Positions 55,863-64,000 of a stretch of DNA of 64,000 bases are shown one piece after another. The position numbers and the translations under genes were made by a program. The notes beneath the pieces were generated by a model, which made no database searches, was not told where the DNA came from, and worked only from the letters and a program-made list of their open reading frames with translations. Origin of the DNA: Brachycybe producta (Eukaryota; Arthropoda; Diplopoda; Playtdesmida; Andrognathidae); contig JAUPFP010000018.1 of NCBI GenBank assembly GCA_036925085.1, positions 4,132,885 to 4,196,884 on the forward strand, in the 5' to 3' direction. Position 1 is the first letter of the stretch; each line of letters opens with the position of its first letter.

Positions 55863-56630
55863 ACAAAAACAACAACAAAAAACATCGTTCCTTATTATTT
55901 TTTAACTAAAACAAATTCTTTACCAAAATACCCATAATGTTATAAAATAAAAATTTCATATTAAAAAAGTGTATTTTGCAATAAGAACAGATAAGAGTGC
56001 CAAATTGTCTGTCTTGTCTGTTAGTATGTACGTTTCTGTTTTTTCTGGTTTTTTTTTTTTTTATTTAAACTTATCAAAAGTTTCGATTCTGTTTTCATTG
56101 ACGGCTTGTGCACAGTGAGGATTCGTTATCTTGATTTTTCTTCTTCGTCTGGATGTGTTGTCGTCTTTTTTTCTTTATATATGCAGAAGACACATTTATA
56201 TTTTTCCTTCAATTCTGTGCAAATGAAATAATTTTTTTCTTAAACCAGGCTTTTAAAGACACTTCTTTTTAGCCATGAATGCAAACATAGATACGGAATG
56301 TGGGCACACGTCCCATTTTGTAAGAAAATAATTAGGTGAACGTATGTAATAGAAATTTTAAAAATTGGATTTGTCTCATTTGCCGAAAGTTTTAAAATAA
56401 AAAAGGGTAATTGGTATGAATATCTGTTATTTTTTTGTTTTTACAGGAAAAAACTTGAATATAGAATATGAAGTTTCCCTAGTTCAACATAAAGTGCCAC
56501 CTGGCCGAACACTTATATTGGAGTTTTCGAACAGCAAGATAAATTTCGAGAAATCTTGGTCGTATTCTTGATGATCGCTTTTGTCAAAGATAAGAACTAA
56601 ACTCATCAACTTTTATGTGAAAATATAAAA
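55863..56630. other. Downstream flank of eIF1, no gene seen
   Basis: AT-rich, with poly-T runs near 56.05 kb. No coding segment or shared repeat was identified. Confidence 0.4.
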
Positions 56631-56684
56631 AAAATTGAGGTGGGACAATTCCTAAATTTTCTGGAATCCAAATCCTAAAAGGTT

Positions 56685-56756
56685 CTAGGCTACTAATCCT
56701 ATTTTGGTTTCGGAGGAATCCCTTCCTCCTAAACCAAAATAGGATTAGTGGCCTAG
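56685..56756. repeat. Hairpin with 32-bp arms followed by an AT microsatellite
   Basis: 56685-56716 (CTAATCCTATTTTGGTTT) pairs with 56725-56756 with two mismatches and an 8-base loop. (AT)n follows at 56761-56803. Text before it (GAGGTGGGACAATTCC) resembles the MITE H terminus, so this may be a rearranged MITE H. Confidence 0.7.
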
Positions 56757-56999
56757 AAGAGATATATATATATATATATATATAATTATATATATATATT
56801 ATACAAATTAATCCGTTCGTTTCCTCACAAGTTCCTCTAATAGGAACCTTTACAGTTTCAAGGATCTTTTGCTGTCTGTTATTCCTCGGGCTTTTGCCCG
56901 TAAAAAGCTGGTTGATTATCATGTCCTCTGAAGTTTCATCTACTGCTGGAGATCCAGGTTTATTTATACCTGGGTTGACAGTGCTAGATGACAAAATGT

Positions 57000-57412
57000 T
57001 GAAGTTCTTCGTTTGGTTTTAAAAAGATAAAAATAAGACTTCTGCAACTTTTTAAATATAAATTCCAGTTTATTTACATTTCTCATCATTTCCTAGCAAA
57101 ACTTAAGCATAGCTTTAATTACAAAATACACAGCCTTTTTATACCCAAAAAGAGGATACTGAGAACACTTTCTCAGAATCCCCTGTTTGGGTAAAAACAA
57201 AAGTAAAACCCAAACTGGCCAATCAACATGATTGACCAGTGGTCAACAAAACATAAGAAAAATGACTCATCTTAAATCAAAACAAACTTACAAAAGAAAG
57301 TTTTATCCCATAGACTTAATGCTGAGGCTTATCAGGACAATCTCTTTGTATTAAGGGGTGGGACTGGGAGGAAAATAAACGAGAAGCGGGAACGGGAGTT
57401 GCTGGGTGTTAC
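57000..57412 (-). mobile_element. LTR of the TGTAACACCC group, minus strand, with adjoining polypurine tract
   Basis: In reverse the LTR starts TGTAACACCCAGCAACTCCC at 57412. Directly before it lies AAAGTTGGGGGGTA, which fits a polypurine tract, preceded by GGACGTACTCCAAGC. That arrangement marks a 3' LTR. It is a diverged relative of the LTRs at 10.7, 20.4 and 22.7 kb; the left edge is approximate. Confidence 0.6.
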
Positions 57413-57724
57413 ATACCCCCCAACTTTGCTTGGAGTACGTCCTCGTACTCCAGCCAAGGGTGGATGAAGGGTTAAGTTATGCAAGCAGGCGAGACACGGG
57501 TGAATGAGCCTGCACCTTGTACAGAGGTATGTTTAAAAGAGGGCACTGGTACAAAAGTGCCAGTGTCCTCCAACGTATAAAAAGGCTGAAAACGAAAAAA
57601 CAGGTTCAAAATTAAAATTAAAATGGAAAGTTCGCCAGGCGGCAAACACCTATTAAAAATACAATACATTTTTTGAAAAACAGAACATAAAGCGTACATA
57701 ACATTTTTTTTTAATTTTTCGATC

Positions 57725-58381
57725 TCACCACCCGAGTGGGTGGTGACCACACGAGTACATGTGGCAGATGCAGCTATCCCTGCTGCAAAGGGTGGGGAAG
57801 AACCTGGCTCCATGTATCCTTGGAGACTGGACTAATCGGTGAGAGGTGACAGTGGAGAGCCACTGACCCTGGTCGTCCAGCAGATCCCGGTGGAAGATGT
57901 TGTGGATGTCCCCATCTCCGATGATCTTCCTAGAGGATCGCTTGTTGTGTAGGATGGCCGAGGCGGCGTCCCACAAAACGGCGATCCTGTAGCGGGGATC
58001 CAGTTCCGGGATGTGAAGACGACCAGTGTGGAAGGTCTTTCCGTCCGGGAGCCTGAACATGGAGTTAATGAAGGCCCCCAGAAGGACGGACGTGACTGCA
58101 TTGACGGCGTCCCCGGCGAAGCTCAGGGTTACGGTGATCCTCCGGTTCGGGAACACAATCGTGATCAGGATGCTCGCCTGGTGGGAGAGCCCCACGATAT
58201 ATCGCTCCCGTGGTGGGAGGTCCAATTGATGCAACCCTTCCTCCAGGTCAAAGTGTCCCACGTAGAGGGTGTTGGCAGAGCATACTTCACGCTGCCCAAG
58301 CAGTGGAGTTTCAACTACCACTATTGCCACTACTAGCAACAAAAAGTTCACACTAGATGGCAGCAGCAGGAAGGGAGTCAC
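57725..58381 (-). CDS. Unidentified 218-aa ORF with a signal-peptide-like start
   Basis: The ORF begins MTPFLLLPSSVNFLLLVVAI, a hydrophobic start that could be a signal peptide or anchor, followed by a soluble-looking region without tandem repeats and with a Cys pair near the end (CSRDSCICHMYSC). GC content is higher than in its surroundings. It lies on the same strand as, and immediately 5' of, the polypurine tract and LTR at 57.0-57.4 kb, so it may belong to that fossil element instead of the host. I do not recognise a family, and splicing cannot be excluded. Confidence 0.35.
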   Translation of the reverse strand: MTPFLLLPSSVNFLLLVVAIVVVETPLLGQREVCSANTLYVGHFDLEEGLHQLDLPPRERYIVGLSHQASILITIVFPNRRITVTLSFAGDAVNAVTSVLLGAFINSMFRLPDGKTFHTGRLHIPELDPRYRIAVLWDAASAILHNKRSSRKIIGDGDIHNIFHRDLLDDQGQWLSTVTSHRLVQSPRIHGARFFPTLCSRDSCICHMYSCGHHPLGW

Positions 58382-58569
58382 ATGACCAGCTGGTAGCTGC
58401 TAAAGTTGGACATGTCCAACTTCACCAGCTGCTCTTAAAATCACTAGCCCGCTGGAGAAAACAGCTGCTAGTAGCAGTTCAGACTATGCTGCTAGAGCGC
58501 TACAACCAGCCAGCAGCAACCAGCGGCTGGGAAACCAGCCTAGTGTGACTGTGCCATAAGGATTGCCAT

Positions 58570-58886
58570 ATTTTTTTTATTCGATGCATAACGTCCTCAT
58601 CAACATCGAGGTTATATCAGGGACATTACAAGACAGTTTCAATACAAAGACCATTTTTCATATACAAGTCAACTCATCAGTACAAACGCAATACAGTACA
58701 AATAAATATAAATGCCATGTTCCAACCACAAGGCTGTTTTTACAAATCCAAGTCAAATTCAGGACAACACAAACACCCATGCCCTTGCCAGGATTCGAAC
58801 CCGGGACCCCCAACACTGCAATCGGAGATTTTCCCCAAGGTACTTAGAATTATAGGTTCTTCTCATTGCACTACGGAGGCATTGGC
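58570..58886 (-). mobile_element. tRNA-derived SINE with 12-bp target duplication
   Basis: On the minus strand a tRNA-like head starts at 58886 (GCCAATGCCTCCGTAGTGCA) and contains a perfect B box GGTTCGAATCC (58801-58791). A TGGCAAGG strand that can pair with the start follows, then a body of about 200 bp and an A-rich tail (AATAAAAAAAATA). AAGGATTGCCAT flanks it on both sides (58558-58569, 58887-58898). The A box region is altered or extended, so this is not a working tRNA gene. Confidence 0.82.
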
Positions 58887-58904
58887 AAGGATTGCCATGT
58901 TTGT

Positions 58905-59215
58905 TGGTAGAATCGTCGAATCGATTCATATGAATCGAATCGCATTGGATGTCTCTATTTCGATTCCAATCAAGGGATTGACACTAGAAAAATAAAACCA
59001 AACCAAAATTAAAAAAAAAACGGAAAAAGAAAAACACTAATAAATGGAGAGAAAAAAATCATGTTTGGTGAAGTTTTATTTGTGAGAAAGAAATAAAATT
59101 GAATCGGCTTGATTTAAATACATTCACTCGATTAATCGAAAGGTGTAGAATCGATTAATTAAAACCAAAAAATCGATTCTAAGCCTAATCGAATCGGAAT
59201 CGGGCATCCCCAGTG
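58905..59215. repeat. GAATCGATT-rich inverted repeat element
   Basis: Repeated GAATCGAATCG-type motifs near both ends (58908-58980 and 59125-59205) in inverse arrangement, closing with GGAATCGGGCATCCCCAGTG. No duplication is readable. Confidence 0.45.
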
Positions 59216-59380
59216 TTTACATTAACATAACAGGCAATTGTGCCCAGCATTAGAATTTCATTTGCTCCGCCCTTTTATAAACGTCATCAATTTTTAATTG
59301 GTTTGTTACTTGGAATGATGTCACATGCTTCGCCCTTTTCAATTTCTAATTGGCTTGTTACTTGGTCTGACCTTTAGACT

Positions 59381-61583
59381 ACAACCACAGAATAAGGATA
59401 TAAACAGAAGGGAAACTCTCGTGCGGCGCTTTCGAAGTTGCTGTGACAGTATTTTATGACCTTGGACTGAAAGCTACTCTTATTTTAACCGGTTACTTGA
59501 TGGCCGCCATTTTGAAATGTATTACTATGTTTGGTTGTTTTGTGTTATTCATTTGAATAAATGGAAACATGAGGAGTAAACAAATGCTTTTTAAATGTGA
59601 AAAATTTGAAGAAAAAAAATATTTTGAAGAAAATGAATATCGTTTTAAATAATCAAATTCAAATTGTTTTAATCTTAATTATTAAAAGTATATGTAAATA
59701 AAATAAAATGATAAATGTAATTTTTTTATTCAGATTATTTTTTTAATAAATGTTATTTTTAAATTTCAGTTTTATTTTTTTTTAATAAATTTCAGTTTTT
59801 AATTTTGTTTTTAAATTTCAGTTTTTAATTTTGTTTTTAAATTTCAGTTTTTAATTTCGTTTTTAAATTTTAGTTTTGAATTTTATTTTTAAATTTCAGT
59901 TTTTAATTTTGTTTTGAAATTTTAGTTTTTAATTTTAGTTTTTAATTTTAGTTTTGAATTTTATTTTTAAATTTCAGTTTTTAATTTCGTTTTTAATTTT
60001 ATTTTTAAATTTTATTTTTAAATTTTAATTTTTAATTATGTTTTTAAATTTCAGTTTTTAATTTTATTTTTAAATTTAAATTTTTAATTTTGTTTTTAAA
60101 TTTTAGTTTTGAATTCTATTTTTAAATTTCAGTTTTTAATTTTATTTTTAAATTTTATTTTTAAATTTCAGTTTTTAATTTCGTTTTTAAATTTTAGTTT
60201 TGAATTTTATTTTTAAATTTCAGTTTTTAATTTTGTTTTTAAATTTTAGTTTTTAATTTTAGTTTTTAATTTTAGTTTTGAATTTTATTTTTAAATTTCA
60301 GTTTTTAATTTCGTTTTTAATTTTATTTTTAAATTTTATTTTTAAATTTTAATTTTTAATTATGTTTTTAAATTTCAGTTTTTAATTTTATTTTTAAATT
60401 TCAATTTTTAATTTTGTTTTTAAATTTTAGTTTTGAATTCTATTTTTAAATTTCAGTTTTTAATTTTATTTTTAAATTTTATTTTTAAATTTCAGTTTGT
60501 AATTTAATTTTTAAATTTAAATTTTCAGTTTTTAATTTTGTTTTTAAATTTCAGTTTTTAATTTCGTTTTTAAATTTTAGTTTTGAATTTTATTTTTAAA
60601 TTTCAGTTTTTAATTTTGTTTTTAAATTTTAGTTTTTAATTTTAGTTTTTAATTTTAGTTTTTAATTTTATTTTTAAATTTCAGTTTTTAATTTCGTTTT
60701 TAATTTTATTTTTAAATTTTAATTTTTAATTATGTTTTTAAATTTCAGTTTTTAATTTTATTTTTAAATTTCAATTTTTAATTTTGTTTTTAAATTTTAT
60801 TTTTAAATTTCAGTTTTTAATTTAATTTTTAAATTTTAATTTTCAGTTTTTAATTTTGTTTTTAAATTTCAGTTTTTAATTTTATTTTTAAATTTTATTT
60901 TTAAATTTTATTTTTAAATTGGTTTTTAGTTTTGTTTTTATTATTCAGTTTTTAATTTTATTTTTAATTTTTATTTTTAAATTTCAGTTTTTAATTTCGT
61001 TTTTAAATTTCAGTTTTTAATTTCAGTTTTTAATTTTATTTTTAAATTTTATTTTTAAATTTTATTTTTAAATTTCAGTTTTTAGTTTTGTTTTTAAATT
61101 TTAGTTTTGAAATATATTTTTACATTTCAGTTTTTAATTTTATTTTTAAATTTCAGTTTTTAGTTTTGTTTTTAAATTTTAGTTTTGAAATATATTTTTA
61201 CATTTCAGTTTTTAATTTTATTTTTAAATTTCAGTTTTTAGTTTTATTTTTAAATTTCAGTTTTTAGTTTTATTTTTAAATTTCAGTTTTATTATTATGT
61301 AAAATAAATACATTTAAAATATGAAATTTTATAAACACATTTTTAATTTAAAATTTTTCAACTTTTATATTTTTACAATTTGCCAACTTTTGAATCGTTG
61401 CTATTGCCACAGATGAACACATATCAAAATGTAATACATTTCAAAATGGCGGCAGCTGCTTCACGACATAATAGCGACTAAAATTCTGGGGCGGCGCCGC
61501 ACATGCGCAGAAAAATTCTGTCACAAGTTAATGGCTCAGTTTCCCTTCTGTATATATCCTTATTCTGTGGTAATAGTCTAAGG
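59381..61583. mobile_element. TIR element B, copy 2 (2.2 kb) with AT-rich core
   Basis: Left end CTTTAGACTACAACCACAGA and right end TCTGTGGTAATAGTCTAAGG are inverted; AAGGATATA(A/T)ACAGAAGGGA and a GTGACAG block follow on both sides, and AATGTATTAC / GTAATACATT further in. No transposase ORF. Most of the interior (59745-61290) is tandem repeat. Confidence 0.8.
59745..61290. repeat. AT-rich minisatellite with 26-bp units and higher-order repeats
   Basis: Units such as TTTTTAAATTTCAG plus TTTTTAATTTTG alternate, giving about 13- and 26-bp periods. Larger blocks starting AATTTCGTTTTTAAATTTTA recur near 59853, 60177 and 60560, so a higher-order unit of about 320-385 bp exists. No stop-free frame or gene. 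Confidence 0.85.
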
Positions 61584-61710
61584 TAAGTCAAAGGGCGGGG
61601 CAAAAGAAATTCTAATGCTGGGCAAAAGAAATTCTAATGCTGGGCATAATTGCCTGTCATTACAAACTCCACATGTGTTTACTTAGGAGGTCTTCGTTTT
61701 TTACGTGGAA

Positions 61711-64000
61711 ATGTTAAAGACTTCGTTGAGATTCTTACACAGAGCAAGGCATTTGACTCGAAATGCAGCAAATGTGTACAGAAAACCTTTTGCATTTGGA
61801 CTAGGAACACAATTTGTTAGGTTCAGAAGTAGTAATAAAAAGTTGGAGGATGAGGAGACGGTAACGAACCATCCCGATGTTAAACAGGTTCTACAAGAAA
61901 TGAAACAACATTTCAACGAAGACGACAGTCAGATTGATGAAGGCAATTTTTCCATAGATATTCTTTCGATTAGAAACCGTTAGCCTCCAAGTTAAGGCAG
62001 TGGAGTTGTTATATCAAGGGTATATTACGTTATGCCGAAGAGAACGAAAAAAATCTGTAGTCTTCTTTCTAGAGGCTATAGGTGGCTCCTAATCAAAAGA
62101 ATTTCTCCACAAAAATAACAACTGAAACAAGAACAATTATGAATTAAGTGGCTACATCACAAAATTACTTCGAAAAATCTCCACAAAGAGCGCTAGCATC
62201 GTTTTCCTATTGAGCCCATAGACGCAATGTTAAAAGAAAAAATGTTCATTTTTAACATACAGTCGCAGCAATATATTTATTTTTCATATTTAAAGTTGTC
62301 CAATATTAAGTTTTCAAAGTGCAGTGTGCACCTTAATTATATGCTGATCGAGTGATAGAATGACAAAAAATTGGTAAGTGTGGTTATATTTTTAAAACTG
62401 TTTCAAAATCGCTAATTTCTAACTTATGTTAAAACTCGATTGAGTACGCCCAAATAAGAAAAAAAAAACATCCACTAAAATGTTGTTCAAAATACGTAAA
62501 AATAATTTAAAAAAAAACAACAAAATCAGCACTTGCATGTCAGCAGAGCGTTGGCTTCACTGTTGTTTAATTTTTTTTAAATTATTTTTACAAGCATTTT
62601 AATGGCTGTGTTTTTTTTGCTTACGTGCACGTACTCAATGGAAATTTAACATAAGAGTTAGTCTAAATTCGCGATTTTGAAATAGTTTTTAAAAATATAA
62701 CCGCACTTGCCAATTTTTTTTTTTTTCATTCTATCACTCGATTAGCATATATTTAAGATGCACATTGCACTTTGAAAACTTAATATGACTTTAAATATGA
62801 AAAATAAAAATACTGCCGCGACTGTGTCATTTTAAAAATTAACATTTTTTCTTCAACATTGGGTCTATTGGCTCAATAGAAAAACGATGCTAGCGCTCTT
62901 TGCAGAGATTTTTCGAAGTAATTTTGCGATGTAGCCTCTTAATCGTAAAAATTCTCTTCAATTTCAGTTACTACCAAAAAAACGAGTGACGTACAAGTAT
63001 CGAAACACCTGCAAGAAAAGTTCGTTCTCTACCGAGATCAAGAAGCCGAAGTGATTTTGGATGTACACGAGGAGTTGGAGCGAATGAGAGACTACGGCAA
63101 AGAGAGTAGGGAGTTCCAGACGCAGCTCCAAGAGACCAAATATAACCTCAACTTGGAACGTACGCAACGTTGGAACAGAAAATCATGACTTGTTAAAAAT
63201 ATCTAAAAAAAAATTAAATGGTTTTGTTTTGTTTACTTTTATAGGTGGCATAAGTGGTGTCTTTGATGTTGACGATCTCGTTCAAGTTTTACGGTCTGAA
63301 AATGCCGTTGACATCTGTGCTATCCAAATATCAAAGGAACTGTGTTATGCCGATTACATGGTGTTGGCCAGCGGACGGTCACCACGGCATCTGAAGGCAA
63401 TCGTAGAGTTTGTGAGAAAGATGGTATAATTTTATTGTTCATCTTCTTCTACTTATATATCGTGACCTCAGAAAATTTGCGTCCACTTGAAGCATTGGCA
63501 ACTGTTGTTGATGCAAATACACACACCATGTTTGACACAGGATGGTTTTGTTTTGTGATCACGTGCAGTTGCTCCAACCCCCATTAGGGCCATCACAGAA
63601 GGGGGTTAAGAGGATACATCACAAAATTACTTAGAAAAATCTCCGCAAAGAGCTCCATAGACCCAATGTTAAAGAAAAAATGTTAATTTTTAATATACGC
63701 AGTCATTGTGGTTGCCTAGCTACGCTCCTGCTTGTCATAATCGACACTGCTGATAGCGTTATAACTTTTTTTGCTTTTTGTTTATTTAAGTACAAAAGAA
63801 AGAAAAATAAGAAAGATGTGCATCTAAGGACTCAAGGTGGTGTTTCCGATTGGCAAGCGTTGGATATGGGTACAGTTATCTGTAATGCGTTTTTACGAAG
63901 ATCGATATGTTTACATAACTTTGTAATTGCATTTCAGGTAACATAGTGCTTCATGTGATGATGCCCCATGTTCGTGATAAGTACGACATTGAAACGTTGT
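61711..64000 (+). CDS. MALSU1: Mitochondrial ribosomal silencing factor MALSU1 (RsfS family), 5 exons, 3' end cut by the window
   Basis: RsfS/MALSU1 binds uL14m on the mitochondrial large subunit and prevents premature joining of the small subunit. Exons 61711-61978, 62968-63159, 63245-63423, 63791-63869 and 63938-64000 keep phase throughout (donors GTTAGC, GTACGC, GTATAA, GTACAG). The N-terminus MLKTSLRFLHRARHLTRNAA is basic and lacks acids, as expected for a mitochondrial targeting peptide. Exon 3 begins the RsfS domain: FDVDDLVQVLRSENAVDICA, then YADYMVLASGRSPRHLKAIV. Exon 4 gives VSDWQALDM and exon 5 GNIVLHVM with YDIETL, all at the family's expected places. Exon 2 encodes a Glu/Arg/Gln-rich helical segment not present in the human protein. 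An upstream in-frame GTG at 61705 is not used as start. Introns 1 and 3 hold fold-back element A copies. Confidence 0.93.
62144..62942. mobile_element. Fold-back element A, copy 8 (complete), in MALSU1 intron 1
   Basis: TTAAGTGGCTACATCAC to GATGTAGCCTCTTAA, with long facing arms and a loop containing a GTTGGCTTCACTGTTG block. It ends about 25 bp before the acceptor of exon 2. Confidence 0.85.
63606..63705. mobile_element. Fold-back element A, copy 9 (left arm only), in MALSU1 intron 3
   Basis: TTAAGAGGATACATCACAAA starts the outer arm, which continues through CTCCGCAAAGAGC to GTTAAAGAAAAAATGTTAAT. A short deletion removes the CTAGCATCG part. Confidence 0.75.

Larger units (their letters stand above)
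59231..61660. mobile_element. MITE E-type palindrome split by element B
   Basis: Left half CAGGCAATTGTGCCCAGCAT ... TTACTTGGTCTGA (59231-59380) and right half AAGGGCGGGGCAAAAGAAAT ... GCATAATTGCCTGT (61590-61660) are the two arms of one MITE E-type copy, interrupted by TIR element B. The right half has a short internal duplication (AAAGAAATTCTAATGCTGGGC twice). Confidence 0.7.

Noticed and set aside
58780-58886. Functional tRNA gene
   Set aside because: The B box is perfect but the A-box and anticodon region is abnormal, and the whole is bounded by a target duplication and an A-rich tail, so it is a SINE head.
61705-61710. Upstream GTG start for MALSU1
   Set aside because: A nuclear animal gene is expected to use ATG; the ATG at 61711 is six bases downstream and leaves the targeting peptide intact.
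63342-63587. 81-aa plus-strand ORF over MALSU1 exon 3
   Set aside because: It is a shifted frame running across the exon end into the intron.

Overview
The window reads as nuclear DNA of an invertebrate animal: AT-rich, with spliced protein genes, long introns full of transposon debris, microsatellites, RTE-, CR1- and I-type LINEs, Ty3-type LTR fossils and many short terminal-inverted-repeat elements. I cannot place it to phylum from sequence alone. All identifications come from reading translations and repeat ends; nothing was searched.

Three host genes are supported by exon phase and family motifs. (1) On the minus strand, 18121 down to 2395, is the N-terminal half of a P5B-type ATPase of the ATP13A2/3 group (13 coding exons, 556 codons, running off the left edge). 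(2) On the plus strand, 54768-55810, is a complete three-exon eIF1 gene (110 aa) with a CRE-rich proximal promoter and a start codon in poor context. (3) On the plus strand, 61711 to the right edge, are five exons of a MALSU1/RsfS mitochondrial ribosome-silencing factor with an extra helical exon. They act in separate systems (endolysosomal transport, start-codon selection, mitochondrial translation) and do not form one unit.

Layout: 1-18.4 kb is the ATPase gene, its introns filled with TTAA-flanked fold-back elements (family A), other MITEs, CR1/RTE scraps and one LTR. 18.4-23.3 kb holds minisatellites, Helitron-like elements and LTRs. 24-31.5 kb holds more fold-backs and two hAT-like insertions, one inside a third MITE. 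31.9-37.8 kb holds a nested stack (fold-back A, TIR element B, a 3.2-kb RTE LINE), a CR1 fragment and a Helitron-like element. 37.8-54 kb is mostly fossil LTR material, an I-type LINE end and a decayed copy of a multicopy invertebrate protein family. 54-56 kb is a 31-bp minisatellite followed by eIF1. 57-61.6 kb holds an LTR, an unidentified 218-aa ORF, a tRNA-derived SINE and TIR element B carrying about 1.5 kb of AT-rich repeat. 61.7-64 kb is MALSU1.

The most interesting points are the GC-AG intron and the TAGTAG acceptor in the ATPase gene, a fold-back element ending about 10 bp inside an intron, the eIF1 start context, the additional MALSU1 exon, CRE-bearing palindromic MITEs with 9-10 bp target duplications, head-to-tail Helitron-like copies, and the little-known multicopy family at 45.3-46.9 kb.
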